Below are positions 1 to 13,545 of a stretch of 64,000 bases of DNA, piece after piece (position 1 is the first letter of the stretch; each line of letters starts with the position of its first letter). Under the pieces are notes generated by a model, which searched no databases, was not told where the DNA came from, and saw nothing but the letters and a program-made list of their open reading frames with translations. The DNA is from Numida meleagris. Lineage: Eukaryota > Chordata > Aves > Galliformes > Numididae. Made by a program: the position numbers and the translations under genes. Location of the stretch: assembly GCF_002078875.1 (NCBI RefSeq), contig NC_034438.1, forward strand, positions 71,965,405 to 72,029,404, read 5' to 3'.

Positions 1-1580
1 TTGCCTTTACAGCAGTCACGCTCCCTACATTCAGATGCATTTGGCAGGAAGGTCTGCAAGTCTTTTGTCACTGGGAGAAGAAATAAATTATTTGAAATTC
101 CAAGACCTAGCAGAATGTAAACGCAGGAGGTAATCCTTGGGCAAGCATCAGTCTTGCTTCTTCTGTAAGACACCTGTTAACATTTCCATAGTATTACATT
201 TCTGCACACAGAATATCAAAATATTTGGAAAAGAGTGGCTGGGGAGGGCATCTAAGTAACTTCAGATGCCTGGGAGTGATCTTTGCCCCAAACAGAAAGA
301 CACTCTGCCAGGCAGCCATGGCTTTTTCAGCATATCCATCTTCATTTAGAAATAGGATTGGGAAGTTACATATTTGAAGATAAGATACATATTTGAATCT
401 TCGGATGGAGAACAAGCCTGCAACTTCTGCTGAGGAGAATACTCCTAGTTAGAATGCAGGCTGGGATAAGCATCCTCAAAATATGCAGTGTAACCAACAT
501 CCTTAATTTAAAGCAGATTCACGCTGAAGGAAATGAATGTAAACTTCTGAGGAAGAAGTAATTTCTAATTACTGCCAGCACTGAGAATATGTTCTTGTGG
601 CTAGATGGAGGAATATGTGCAGAGAAGAGAAGCCTGAAGCGTAGGATTTGGGCTCGAGTTCTGTGGAGCTTGGAGGAGTGAAGCTGCTGTTTTCTGCAGC
701 AGCCACTTTCACAGCAGGGATCTTTCCAGCTTGTCCTCACTAGAACAGTACAACACAAAGCGTGTGGTGAAGAGAATAAAGCTGGGTGGGCCCTGGTCTT
801 GTTCCAGCATAGTAATCCTTACTGCAATCGCTAAAATCAACGCTTATATTTTGAATTTGAAATGCCTGTATCAAAATACAATTTTTCCAGATCTTAATCT
901 GCGATGGTTTGGGTTGGAAGGGATGTGATGTGTGATTATTTTGCCCACTGAAGTCAGTGAAGTAACAGTGACCTAAGTCATCTGAACTTAGTCCTGCCTG
1001 TGGCTGGGAGTCCTGGCCACTGGTACTTCCCTCACATGCTTTGCTGTAGCAGAAGGAAAAAAGTTAGAGAGAAGCGATGTTTTTGTTCTAAACCAGAGAC
1101 CGTTTCTTCTTCTTTTTTTTTTTTTTTTCCATTTTTTAATTCTTTATGAATTAGTCAACACCCACTCAAAGGAATACTCTAGATGAAAACCAAATGGAGG
1201 ATAACTAATACCAGGTGCAGAGATCTAGCACAAGCAAGCTAATAAGATCAATTGAGCTATGTGAATACAATCAGCAAGTGATGTAACATAGTCATAGTGG
1301 ATGTGCAGAGCAAAGCACTCGGTGCTGAGGACACGATATGCCACAGTTTATTCATTTCAGTGGGTTTTACTTCAGATTAGTCTGATTTGTGAACTGGAAG
1401 CCCATCAGTGGCTGGAGCACTTGAGGGGCATGCCAGAGGTGTGCCTTCTGTGCTGCTGGGACCTGCAAGTAATCCATATCGTGCGCTCCGAGACCTCTCT
1501 GCAGCCTGGATCACTACACGGTGTATGGGAGCGACCAGCAGTTTCACTTCAAAATTTCACTCTTGGTCTTATCTTAAATA
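1..1580. other. Intergenic, no gene recognised
   Basis: No open frame here resembles a known protein, and the short ORFs on both strands look like chance. The only clear structure is a T-rich run near 1108-1130. I see no exon, RNA gene or named repeat before the mariner terminal repeat at 1581. Confidence 0.6.
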
Positions 1581-2126
1581 CAAGGGCTGCTCTGAAAGTA
1601 ATGCCTCCTATTTTATTCTGTTAGCCCATGATATCAGAGACAGATGTTGGCTGTATGGAAGTAGGGGTTGAATCTTCCATCAGTATTCCATTCCATGTTG
1701 TTGCCATGCAACAGATGGCAGCAGAGGGGCAATCTGACAGAATGCTGACTGATGTGGAGGTGCATATCAAGCAAAGGTGTGGAAATGAACTCCTCCACGT
1801 GGAACAAGTGGCACCCACTGACATTCACTGATGCTTGCTGAACATTTACAGAGGCCAGTGAGGTGCTGGGTGTTGTGTTTCAGCAGTGGTGACAGTGACA
1901 TGAAAGACAAGCCACGTGCCAGATGGCCATGCAGATTTTGATGAGCATGGCATGCAGGATCTTGCTTATCACTGGCAAAAATGCACAGCTAATGGTGGTG
2001 ACTATGTCGAAAACTAGTGTTTTGTAGCTGAGAATTTGCTCTATTAAATAGTGTTATTGTGCTCCCTGTATCTGTTGTAGTTTCCATGAAAATAAGTAGG
2101 AGGCATTACTTCCCGAGCAACCTATG
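1581..2126 (+). mobile_element. Internally deleted mariner (Galluhop-like) copy 1
   Basis: A 546-bp element with imperfect terminal inverted repeats. The left end reads GGGCTGCTCTGAAAGTAATG, and the right end (about 2097-2124) is its inverted counterpart, sharing AAAGTAATGCCTCC with one change. TA dinucleotides flank both ends (1579-1580 and 2127-2128), as expected for a mariner target-site duplication. The left half resembles the 5' untranslated and N-terminal transposase region of galliform mariners, including a decayed block for Phe-Ser-Ser-Gly-Asp-Ser followed by Lys-Asp-Lys-Pro (about 1879-1920). The catalytic part is missing, so it is a non-autonomous remnant. The family name is from memory; the inverted repeats and TA are seen directly. 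Confidence 0.85.
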
Positions 2127-2128
2127 TA

Positions 2129-4980
2129 TAATGTAGAAACATGGTTTGTCACTCTGCCCTTGAAAGGCATCAGATGTAAATCTTGCAATAAGTGTGCATT
2201 TTTTGTGTATCCAGATGACCAATGATGCTTTATATTTAATGAAGTAATAACTCTACAGAGCAGAGGACAGACAATAAGAGATTAATCTGGCATTATTAAA
2301 GCAATCCATCAGTTTACTTATTTGTTGATAATGCTTCCTGCAGTAAGCCTGAAGCCTCTGCTGCCACCAGCATCACAGCTGGTGATACCACTTTCAGAGG
2401 TGGTCCTGACAGCTGCTCCGAATTGTCATGTTGCACATTCCACAGTTTAAACAGTAATTTATTTTGCAATCTCTGCATCATCAGCTCTGGGGTGTTTGTC
2501 CATAATGTTTAATGTTTAAAGAGGTCAATATTTAAAGAGATCTGTGACAACAAATAAAACCTCTAGACTGTTGGGAAGTTAATATGTCACACTCTGATGG
2601 TGACATGATCTAGAACCGTCAGTGACAAACTGTTAGTGCCTGTATTAAGATGAGAAATTACGGTGCCAAGGAGAACCATCAGTGAGAAAGACCATTTAAA
2701 ACCAGTGACGCAGTTTCTGAGTATCTTAGTAAAGTTCACCAGAGCTTAAAGGAAAAACTCAGTTTGTTAATCCTATTCAGGACATGGAGAGGGAAAAAAA
2801 AAAAAAAAAGAGGGATGAATAGTACCAAATAGGGTATATAGGGTTTGCCAATGTGGACAAATAAATGTTCTTGCTGCTCTGCCTCCTCCTCCAAGTCAGC
2901 GTGGGAAAAAACAGGCATGTGTATTGACAGGCTGTAGGACACATCTCTGCTCTCAGCAATGCCTGTCAGGGCTGCCACAATATCTTCCTGCAGGATCACT
3001 GTTCCAAAGCAGTGCAGTTATGGCTCTTTAAGGTTCTCAAAGTGATACTGGAACGAACAGAGTGAGTCACGTTGCCTACAGGGGAACATGACCACAAGTG
3101 GCAATAAAAGCTGGTACTACGAGAACTGACATTAGTGTGCAGTTTGAACAATGCAAAGAAGGAAGCAGTAAGGGGAGTCCTTTCACATGCTGGTGACCAA
3201 GGTTAGTAACATCACCTCTGCCAGACCTGCAGTCCTGGTGCAGCTGCTGGTGCTGCACCCCTCCCTCTCTCCAGCGAGCCCTCTGGCAGACAAAGCCCAT
3301 GGCAGCAATGCTGGGAAGCACAGCCTGCCCTCCTGCAGGGCGGGTGTTTTCCTTCACAGCTGTGAGTAGAAGGAAGACCAGTGCCAAAAACGGAGGGCAG
3401 GCAAAGGGCATCTGAGCAAAATCCACAATTATCAGAACTGTAAAGATAATTTTGCTTTTATAAACAAGGCTATTGGACTGGTGAAGGAACTTGTGATTTT
3501 ATGTCATACATCAGATATGTATGCACAGTATTTTCATCTGACTTTTGTTAAGTCATTCTTGAAATCACAAGGAAAATTTTTTCCACTGAATTGGAAAGTA
3601 TCTTTGAATCTATAAAGTGAACATAGTTGAAGCATCAGATTAAGTATCCTGATGTGGTGTGTTTGCAATACTAACATAAAAGATTCTTATTTTTTTTTTC
3701 TTATTCTGTTAGGAGCTGTGACCATTTGTTTCCAGATACTCAGAGCAGTTCTGATATTTTGAGAAGGCATTAAAACATGATCTGCCTTTCAACAAGAAAG
3801 TTTGGTGTTCCAAGCTGAAGTAATAGCTCACTTCTATCACAGCTAATAATATCTTTATCTCTTTGTCAGTAATCTTTGTGCAAAAGGGGGACAAAATGTA
3901 TTTTAATACTTTCAAACAATACTTTTAAATAAATAGGAGATGTGGATTGTTTCCCTGATCTGATCTTTGAGAACAAGGTTCTCCATAGTTTCAGAAAGGC
4001 ATGAATTGTTTCTTGTAAGTAGAAAAGAGAAATAGAAACAAGACACTTAAAATCTTCTGAGTACTCAAGTCTCTCTCACTCTCTCTCTGTCTGTCTCCAG
4101 ACTTAAAAATGCTGTGAAGTTGAGGCAAAATGCCAAAAGTTTCAGATCCGGTGCTGAACTGGCATGGTGTCAAAGGTTGCTAGTTCAATTAAGATGCCAA
4201 AACATGACTACGTCTCTAACTACTGCCTTCTACACATCCTACTCCAAAGCTAGACGCTTTGCATTCTTTGTATCTCCTTTAGAATTTCAGCACTTGCTTT
4301 TCCAAGTTTTTCTTGAGCACCAGTCTCACCGGCTGGTAAGAAAGCATCTTGCATACTAAAATTTCTTCTACAGTGCTAGCTTTTGATGAAGGTCCTTCCT
4401 CTGCAACAGGACAACAAGAGCCCCAGAACACACCCATACTTTCCTTCAGAAACAGAGGGCACTGAGTACAATATTGCCCTGACAGTGACATCCCACGGCT
4501 GATCTTTGTTAACTCTATATGAATGCACTCAGGGACTAGCCGCTGCCATTTGAAAAGCAAAGGGGCTGCAGCAGATGGGACCCACCCCACATCCTCGCAA
4601 CTGACTTATATCTCAGAGGTTCCACATCACTATGGCAGTAGTAGCTCAAAACTTGCAAGCACATTTGGGTCACATGGGCTTTTACCTAATGCATATTCAG
4701 ATTGACAGCAATATGCAACTAAGAAATCTCAGTCTTAACTTTAAGCTTAGTAACATCCCCGCTGAACTCATTGGGACTAATCACATGCTAAGAAATACTG
4801 TGGGATCAGTCACTCAAGGCTGTCATCTCCCAAATCTGCTTCAGATATCCTTCCTGATACAAACATGTATGTGTATTGAAGCATCTGACATAATGGCAGA
4901 CTGACAACCTGACAGTACTTGATATTACAGCACTTTCAACCAAAGCTCTGCTCTTTGGGAGGACCAAAAACTCCTGTATA
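2129..4980. other. Intergenic, no gene recognised
   Basis: No convincing exon or repeat family was recognised. There is an A run near 2797-2811 and a short CTCT/CTGT-rich tract near 4070-4098. ORFs up to about 116 codons on the minus strand (3076-3426) carry no domain I recognise and are probably chance. Confidence 0.5.
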
Positions 4981-4999
4981 GTAGGAATAGGCAGGTCAG

Positions 5000-7550
5000 G
5001 AGGGGTATAGTTGCCATCTATAGATAGATAGATTGCAAAGAGCTGCCTCTATAAAACAGTCATCATCAGGTTTAGAGCTTGAGAGTGAAGATTAGGGTCT
5101 AAACCAGTAAAGGATGTCTGATGGCTGGGATCTACTACAGGCCACCTGATCAAGGGGAGTCTGCTGATGAGGCCTTCTTGCTTCAGCTACAAGAGGCATC
5201 ACACTCTCACACTCTCATCCTGATGGAGAACTTCGGCTACCCAGATGTCTACTGGGAAGGCAACAGGACAGGCTGCAAACAATCCAGGAGGGTGCTGGAG
5301 TCCTTTAAGGGTAATGTCCTGGTCCAGGTACTGGATAGACCAACCAGGCGTGAAGCATTGCTGGACCTGGTGCTCACCAATACAGAGGAGATCATTAACA
5401 AGTCTAAGGGGTTGTGGGCTGTAGCAACTATGCCCTGGTCGAGTTCTTGATCTTGAAGAATAAGGGCCTGCCAAAGAGTCAAGTCAGGACCCTGAATTCA
5501 GGACAGTGAACTTCCACCTGGTTAAGAAATTATTGGATGAGATACCCTGAGAAACTGTCCTTAGAGACATAAAAATGGAACAAAACTGGAAGCCTTTTAA
5601 GGACACCTTTCTGGGAACATTAGAGCTCTCTATCCCCTAACATAAGAAATCAAGAAGAAGAGGCAGGAAACTGGCATGACTCAGTCAGGCCCTGCTGGTC
5701 AAATGAAGGGAAAAGAAGGAAACATACAGGCAGAGGAAGTAGGGATGTGTGGACTGGGAAAAATACAGGGATGCCATTCAGATGTGTGGAGATGGGATGA
5801 GGGAAGCCAAGGCACAGATGGAACTGAACTTAGCGAGGGATATGAAAAATAACCAGAAGGGGTTCTACAGTTACACTGGTCAGAATAGACAGGCCCCTCT
5901 GAAAAATGAAAAGCAAAAACTGGGTTCAGCAGACATGGAGAAGGCTGAATTACTCAGCAAGTTCTTTGCCTCAGTCTTCATTGGTAGTCAGGCTTCCCAC
6001 ATCTCTCACATCCTCAAACCTTTAGGCAGGGGTTGAGGGAGCAAAATGCCTCCCACTGTAGAGAAGAGCAAGTTCAACTGCACCTTTTGATACTGAATGA
6101 ATACAGAACTGGACAACATGTATTACAGGGTCTTGAAGGAATGGAATGATGCAGATGCCATGACACTCTCCATCATATTTGAAAACTCATGGATGTCAGG
6201 CAAAGTCTCCAGTGACTGGACAATGGGAAACATCACTCCCATTTATAAGAAAGGGAGTCTGTTCCTGGGAATATCATGGAGCAGATCCTCCTGGAACCCA
6301 TGTTAATTCACGTGCAAGACAAGGTGATCTGAGAGAGCTAGAATGGCTTCACCAAAGGCAGATTGTGCCTGACCAGTCTGGTGGCCTTCTGTGATAGAGT
6401 GATGGTATCTGAGAACAAAGGAAAGGCAGCTGACATCGTCTACCTGGACTTGTGTAAGGCCTTTGGCATGGTTCCACGCAACATCCTCATCCCCAAATTG
6501 GAGAGAAACGGATATAAAGGCTGGACTATTTGGTGGACAAATGGTTGGTTGGTTGGTCACAGCCAGGGTGTTGGAAGGTTGTGGTCAGTGGCTCTATATC
6601 CAGGCAGAGGCCAGTGGTATTCCTCTCCTCGTCCTCCCTGAGGCCAGTGGGATCAAGTGTGCCCTCAGCAAGTTTGCAGATGACACCAATCTGAGTGGTG
6701 CAGCTGATACAATAGAAGGAGGAACACCATTCAGAGGGACCTGGAAAGTCTTGAAAAGTGGGCCCATTAGAAGCTAGTGAGGTTCAACAAGGTGAAATGC
6801 AAGGTGTTGCACTTGGGTCAGGGCAATCCCAGATACATGTACAGGGAGAACAATTCACTGAGAGCAGCCCTGAAGTGAAGAGCTTGAGGGTCCTGCTCGA
6901 TGAAAGGGTGGACATGAACCAGCAGTGTGCACTTGCAGCCCAGAAGGCCAACTGTACTCTTGTCTGCATCAAAAGAGGGGTGGGCAGCAGGGCAAGAGAG
7001 GCAACTATCTCCATATGCTTTGCCTTTGTGAGGCCCCATCTGGAGTACTGTGTCCAGGCCTAGGGCTCCTACCTTGACGAGGATCTAGAGCAGTTGGAAC
7101 AGGTCCAGAGGAGGGCCACAAAGGCAATCAAAGGAATGGAGCACCTCTCCTGGGAAGAAAGGCTGAAGAAGATGGCCTTGCTCAGCTTGGAGAAGAGACA
7201 GCTCCAGGGAGCCTCACTGTGGCCTTCCAGTACTTGAAGGGAGCATATAAACAGGAGGGACACCAGCTTTTTACACTATCTAATAGTGATAGGACAAGGG
7301 GAAGTGGTTTTAAACTAGAAGAGAGAAGATTTAGGTTAGAAGTTAGGCATAAATTCTTTAATCAGAGGCTGGTGAGGCACTCAAACAGTTTGCCAGGAAA
7401 AATTGTGGATTCTCCATCCCTGGAGAATTGAGGCAAAATGGGATGGGGCAGCCTGATCTGGTGTGGGTGGCAGCTCTGTTCACAGCAGCAGGGCTGGACC
7501 TAGATGTTCTTTAAGGTCTGTTCCTACCTAAGCCATTCTGTGACTCTGTG
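5000..7550 (+). mobile_element. CR1 LINE, decayed ORF2 with endonuclease and reverse transcriptase
   Basis: A 2.5 kb CR1 retrotransposon in sense orientation; the left edge is approximate. The order matches CR1 ORF2. An endonuclease segment with a YYRPPDQ motif starts at 5121. Reverse-transcriptase fragments follow: a Pro-Ile-Tyr-Lys-Lys block near 6237, a YLDLCKAF block near 6441 and a FADDT active-site block near 6676. Next comes an RPHLEYCVQ block near 7030, then a 3'UTR ending in octamer-like ATTCTGTG ACTCTGTG at 7535-7550. The frame is broken many times by stops and frameshifts, so it cannot be active. It is one of the longer CR1 copies in the window. Confidence 0.9.
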
Positions 7551-10400
7551 ATCACTGGGAGTTTTGTGTGACATTATCCCACAGCAGAAATCCAGCAGGC
7601 TGACAGAGGAAACTAATGTAGCTGAACAGATGCTTTCTTGCTGCCAGGCAGAGTTCACCCAGGCATCAAGAGGAATATAGGGAAGTATTTAATCTCTGTT
7701 CTCCTGTGCAATTCTCAGCACCACGGTAAAGGAACACACACTACAATTAATGATTTACATATTTATAACCCAATTCTCTTGACCTTTGTTAGCTGAAACA
7801 CCTGAGTAAACCAATCTGTATGCTTAAATATCTTGTAACAGTTGGGAATGTGGCAAGTGCTTTAAAAATGATTGGGAAGGAAGGATAACCATTCTGTTTT
7901 TAAAGGTAACAAAAAGCCAGAAAAAAAAAATGGTAAAACAGACAGAATTTAACAATAAGATAACAAGATGTACCTGCTACAAACAGAATGTAAAAAGCTA
8001 ATTTGCTTGTACAGTTGCACACTTTGATTTTGCAATGGTACATTGTTTGTTTAGTCTCCGCTACTCAATTCCTCATTTTGCATCCCTGCAAATAGCTGAC
8101 TAGATTAAAAATTGTTGATCTGTAATTTTGAGGATTATAGTGAAACCTCTGCACTGATTTCAAGCTAGCAGTCACAAACATTTCGTATTATCTTTGCGGT
8201 AGTTATTTGGATGGAAGACGGTGTTTTAATTATTTCCTATTCTTGGATAGCAGATATACTCTGAAGGAATATTTTAACACTCTCTGTACTCTTTTAGATA
8301 ATTACTTCTTTTGGCTTCATCCACTCTAGAGCAAGGGCTGTATTCCTTTTCTGAGTATGTCTCACTGAAATTCCTACAGCCTGCAGCTAGCATTAAGTCT
8401 TAAGACAGCAATTTTTGTAAATTTTGCAGTTACATGTGATACACTGAGAACTTAGAAGCATATTTGCTTCAGACTAGCAAGAGCCAGACATACAAAGAAG
8501 CAAAGTCAGCAGAAGGAAGAACACATCTCTAGCTCTTGGCAATCAAATGCTCCATTATTACCAGTGGAGAAATTTCTGCCTACCCTGAGCATACTGCTCT
8601 ATAGACGAAAATAAACCAGGACTTGGTGGATTCCTTTAGCTTTACCTAATATCTGTAGTGGCCAGATCAAAGCTTTTAACTGAGTAAACTAATCTATGCT
8701 TCCATATTTGAGTCAAACAAGCTTGATTATGCACACTCTGCTGATAAAACTGGTGCTTAATCAGCATAAATAGATGCTTTGTGTGCTGGACCACAGTGTT
8801 TGGCTGGAAACAGATTGGAGAATTTTGCTTGGGGAAAATGACTGTTGACCAGATCACCAGCAATCTGGAACGCTGCTTTTATGTGCATGCGTTAGGTACA
8901 CACTGAGTACTAGACGGAAATGAGTGCCAGATGATACTGCATCTGCATGGCATGCAGAAGGGGTCTGAAAGCTTAATTGTTAGAGAGGATTTGAATGGGA
9001 ATAGAAGGCTGTTTGTTACTCATTCTATCCTGAAATATGCATGATACCAATATTGGACTTGATAGATCGCTTAGCAATTACTTGGAAGAAAAAAAGGATA
9101 TAATCATCAAGTTCCTATGTAAGGACACAATGCTGAGAAGTCAACACCCCCTGAAATTTTAATCATGATAACTTTTTATAGAAGACAAATAGCTATTAGT
9201 AAACAAACAAACAAACAAAAAACTGTAACCAACATTTTAAATATCCTACAAAGATGATGTTTTCTATCTCTAAATCCATTTTTGCTCTTCACAGCTGTGG
9301 AGTCACTATTTTTTTATTCTTCATGCTCAGAACTCATAAAATAAAGAAGACCTTAATTTCTAAAGTGAAATAATGCAGACATTACACTGATTTACAGACA
9401 AACTTTGTGTCTTCTCTCAAGCCCAGTGCTCTGGGAGGACCCAATGTTCTTCTCCACTTGCAGGATTGGGAGGGAGGAATATCAAGAAAAGAAAAATCCT
9501 CTTTAATTTTATACATGTACCACTTATGAATTTCCTTTAACAAAAGGCAAGCAACCTGATTACAAAGCTATTTTCTTTGGCTTCAGTTGCATAGCAGAGG
9601 TTCAGCTACAGTACAGGTGATCCTTTGTTTGACAAGCAGTTAAAATCGAAGTTTGAGTTAACTCTTAACTAACTTGAGTCTCAGTGCTGTGCTCCAATCT
9701 GTCCCTGCAATGCTGAACTGTCTGCAGGGAAACCCTGAAGTAACCGTGTCTCAAGTTCTGTACTACATATTTAGGTAGCAAATCTAGCCTGAGGTTGTCA
9801 GTGGGCATTTTGCCACTGATTTTATTTATGGTGCGGATTTCACAGCTTGTTGCATCATTAGGATCATTTTAATGAATTTTCCAAGATACATAATATTTTA
9901 TAACCTCCACACTCTATTTTCAGCACTCTGTGTTTTTCCATATCAAACATTTCCATTGATCTGCCTAAATGGTCCTGAAAAAAGAGGGGAACAAATTTTA
10001 TACATCTTTGCTAGGCATGGAGCAACAATTGCAAAAATAATTATCAACAGTACAGAACATCACATCAGGAAGATGCCTTCAAAGATGTTGCATTTGGTTT
10101 ATTGGAAGAGTAGCTAAATGACATACCCAAATGATAAATGACAAATTCCAGGCATGTAATTGTTAACATTATCTATTCAAAGGTAACTTGTTCCAATTTC
10201 AGCTTGTCATGGGAAATTTATCTCTTTAAGTGGATCAGGGAACAACCGAATTTCTGTGTTTTTTTCACTGAAGTAAATAGACATCCTGATTTCTATCTGT
10301 ACTAATGATTTCTGTATGCTGAAAAGACAGGAGTTCTCTTTTTTTTTTTTTTTTTTTTGTAGGAGAACAGAGTTAGGGGAGGGAATATTTTCTTAATGTT
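7551..10400. other. Intergenic, AT-rich, no gene recognised
   Basis: AT-rich sequence without recognisable exons. It contains an A run near 7920, a short AAAC tract near 9199-9219, and a T run near 10337-10359 just before the next CR1. Confidence 0.5.
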
Positions 10401-10440
10401 AGCAGGATACATGTTAGGATGCACAATCTGAGAGGCCTTC

Positions 10441-11072
10441 TTCAGGAGCAACAATGTTGATCCTGGAAGGAGCAGTCCAGATGACCAATGGTATCCTGGG
10501 CTGCATCAGAGGCGGGGTGGCCAGCAGGGACAGGGAGGGGATTGTCCCCATTTACTCTGCCCTCGTGAGGCCCCATCTGGAGTACTGCGTCCAGGTCTGG
10601 GGTCCCCAGCACAAGAAGGACGCAGAGCTGCTGGAGCAGGTCCAGAGGAGGGCCACAGAGATGATGGCAGGGCTGGAGCACCTCTCCTATGAAGGAATGT
10701 TGAGGGAGCTGGGATTGTTTAGTTTGGGGAAGACTCCGGGGAGACTGCACTGCAATATTCCAGTACTTGACAAGAGCTTACAAGCAGGACTTTTTATGCA
10801 GGTAGACAGTGATAGGACAAGGGGAAATGGATTTAAACTGAAGGAGAGGATGTTTAGGTTAGATGTTAGGTAGAAATTCTTCACTCGGAGGGTGGTGAGG
10901 CACTGGAACATGCTGCCCAGAAAAGTTGTGGATGCCTCATCCCTGGACACATTCAAGGCCAGGCTAGATGGGTTCCTGGGCAGCCTGATCTAGTGGTTTG
11001 CAACCCTGCTGATGGCAGGGGGATTGAACGTAGATGATCTTTGAGGTCCCCTCCAGCCTAAGCCATTCTATG
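10441..11072 (+). mobile_element. CR1 LINE, 5'-truncated copy with open 3' ORF2
   Basis: A 5'-truncated CR1 holding the C-terminal part of ORF2 and the 3'UTR. An open frame of 139 codons (10454-10873) reads through the conserved [14 protein letters not shown] block and the [10 protein letters not shown] block to the usual 3' end of ORF2. The copy ends with ATTCTATG at 11065-11072. That so much of the frame is still open suggests a younger insertion than its neighbours. It lacks the reverse-transcriptase core and cannot move on its own. Confidence 0.92.
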
Positions 11073-11954
11073 AGTCTTCCCAAAGCAAAATAAAGAATCA
11101 CCTGTTGCACAAGATCACAGTTTCTGATTACATCTATTTCCCAATCTTGTATTAGTGTTTTCACTTCGCAAAGCAAGTGTAAATCTGCCATTTTACATTT
11201 CCTTCACATGGGTAAAAATGAATTAGCAATTGCAACAACTCATCACGTTCTGTTATGTAACTACATCTTCTATTTTAACCTATGTGACAAATTACTAATT
11301 ACATGTATGACTTAAAAATGAATGTTTGGGGAACATGACAGAGAGTACCTTTGCTTTTGAGAAACAACTGCCCCCAGGCTGATCTCCCATTCACTGGTAT
11401 AGCTCTAGCCCGTAGTGATGCACTACCCAATTAGCTGCTTCACCTTTTGACTCCCTAAGAAATACGCTGAGTTGCAAAATTTGTGTCCTGATGTAGAAGT
11501 AACAGAGAACAGAATTTGATGTTCCCAGCTTTGTGACGTGTAGATGCAGGTGTACAGAAGATCAGGTAGCAGTATCAGAGGTATTATGTAATGATCCACA
11601 GTAAACTTTGGATATCTCCTCATTCCCGTAAGTGATCTTTTTGAACTGAGAAGAACTCATCTTGCAGTGAAAGAAGAGAGAGAGAGAGAAGAAATGTTTA
11701 TATTTTCTACATTCTATTCCATTATTTTCTTGGACAGATTAGTCAAGACTAAGGATTTTCATCTACTCTCTATTCAACACTGGTAAAATAGAACAATGTT
11801 GTTGAAGACAGACAACTGGATTTCTCCTCTTTTTTAATTTTCTGCTAATTCTGAATAGATATTCACAAGGAATTAATGCGTTTAGGTCCTTTGGCACACA
11901 CAGAAAGCTAAGAATGATCGACAGTAACAGATAACCTTGTCATAAATATGTTTT
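11073..11954. other. Intergenic, no gene recognised
   Basis: No exon or repeat family recognised. There is a short GA tract near 11673-11690. Confidence 0.5.
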
Positions 11955-13545
11955 TACTCAGCTTTTATTTAGCAGCAGTTTATGATTTATTAATAATTTT
12001 ACAATAAATAACAACATTAGATCATATGATTCTTAGTAACACTTAATCAGCACTTTATCATTTGCCAATTTAACACAATGGTTCAGAAGGTGGGAACTGG
12101 GAGAGCGATGGCCCTCCTGCTGCAAGCAAAGATCAGGCTTGTGACTGCCTAAGGAACCTCAACATCTATAGGTCTATGGGTCCTGATGAGATGCATCCCA
12201 GAGTCCTGAGGGAATTGGCTCATGTATTCACCAGGACACTCTCTATGATATTCGAAAAGTCAGGGCAATCAGATGAAGTCCCCAGTGACTGGAAAAAAGG
12301 CATTGTCACATCCATTTTTAAGGAAGGTAGAAAGGATGATCCAGTGAACTACCAACCTGTTAGCCTCATCTCAGTGCTGGGGAAGGTTATGGAGCAAATC
12401 TTGCTGAAAGCTATGCTAAGGCATATGGAAGACAGGGAGGTGACACAAGACAACCAGCATGGTTCATGTTCATATGCTATGAATCATTGGAATTTACTAC
12501 AATCATAAACAGCAACTTAGCTGAAGATTCACAGAGGATGAAGTTCACATGAGACTTACTGCAGAATATTGGAGGGAGAGGTTTCTAAATTTGGCTGTTT
12601 GCTTGAGGACTCTCTACCCCATGGTGAGCTACTCACCCTTCCTTTTCACCAGCTCTCAGCAGACAACTGGGGTCTGCTCAAAAAAATATCTCCTCTTCAT
12701 TGACATCTGCCAGCGGTGAATCTCAAGAAATCTACACTGAGAGACATCCCAGGCCAGGTGGCGATCAAGGATCACAGCCCACTGCAGTCCTTGAGATCTC
12801 AAGGGACTCTTTCCTTAGGACCATTATTATAGGACCGCAAGATAATTGACCAGTCAGAAAACTTTCCAACAATTCAGGTGAGGTAGTACCAGAATTTTCT
12901 CTCAGCCATACAGTTGCAGTACTCGCAGACTGTACATTTCTGGTATCTTTCAGATCAGACCACAATTCAAGGAGCAGGAATTCCCAGTATGGTCAGGGAT
13001 TACTTGATCATCCCAACTCATTATACTTGAACTAAGGCAAAAGCCTAATGATGACTTCTGAGATCGCAGAGTGGCTCAGGGTTCTTCAGCACCACAATCC
13101 AGAAGTCAGTCTATCTTTCCACGAAGTAGCAGCGTGGTTTCTCTTGCCTCTATGCCTATAAACAGACAGCACTCTTTTCCAACATGTTCAATTATGTAAG
13201 TTGAAAATGTAAACAGTGTTGTACACATGAGGGAGTCCTTTCAGCAGCGCAACTAGGCTAGCCATTCTCCAGACCCTGATGGATAAAGCAACAGTTAACA
13301 TAATAAGAGTTAGTGAAATCACGGTGGGTGGCAGCTTTAGGTTCAGTGCTCCAGTTGCTATAGGAGATCACCCAAGCAGGACTTCCCACCATCGAAATTC
13401 TCCATCCTTCTTGACTCTCTCCAGTACTTGATGTATATCTTCACTGTCATGATAAACTGTAATAAGAGGTTTTTGTCCCATTCTCTGTGCTTGCTGCAAA
13501 AGGCTTGTCAGATCAAGATGATGGAGCAGTGCTTGATTAGACTCT
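11955..13545 (+). repeat. Unclassified dispersed repeat, copy A, interrupted by CR1
   Basis: Two blocks here match, in the same order and orientation, a stretch at about 52215-53125. Block one is 11955-12062 and shares a segment around ATTTATTAA and TTAGATCRTRTGATT. Block two is about 12765-13545 and shares GATAATTGAC, GTGTTGTACACATGA, GGCTAGCCAT, TTAGGTTCAGTG and ACTCTCTCCAGTACTTG. Between the blocks sit a CR1 fragment and about 260 bp with no counterpart in the other copy. I do not recognise the family; an LTR-type or other non-coding retroelement is possible. The strand is given only relative to the second copy. Confidence 0.7.
12080..12480 (+). mobile_element. CR1 LINE fragment, reverse-transcriptase N-terminal part
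   Basis: A sense CR1 piece encoding the [13 protein letters not shown] block, the SDWKKG block and the [17 protein letters not shown] block of the CR1 reverse transcriptase, in an open frame from 12176. Similarity stops just after the Gln-His-Gly of the conserved QHGFTKGKS motif near 12462. It has no 3' CR1 tail, unlike a normal 5'-truncated insertion, so its right part was lost or rearranged. It lies inside unclassified repeat copy A. Confidence 0.88.

Noticed and set aside
3076..3426. 116-codon minus-strand ORF as a small gene
   Set aside because: No signal peptide, domain, splice pattern or promoter context supports it, and overlapping frames on the other strand are equally open.
10454..10873. 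Host protein-coding gene
   Set aside because: The translated blocks are those of the CR1 ORF2 C-terminus and the copy ends in a CR1 octamer.
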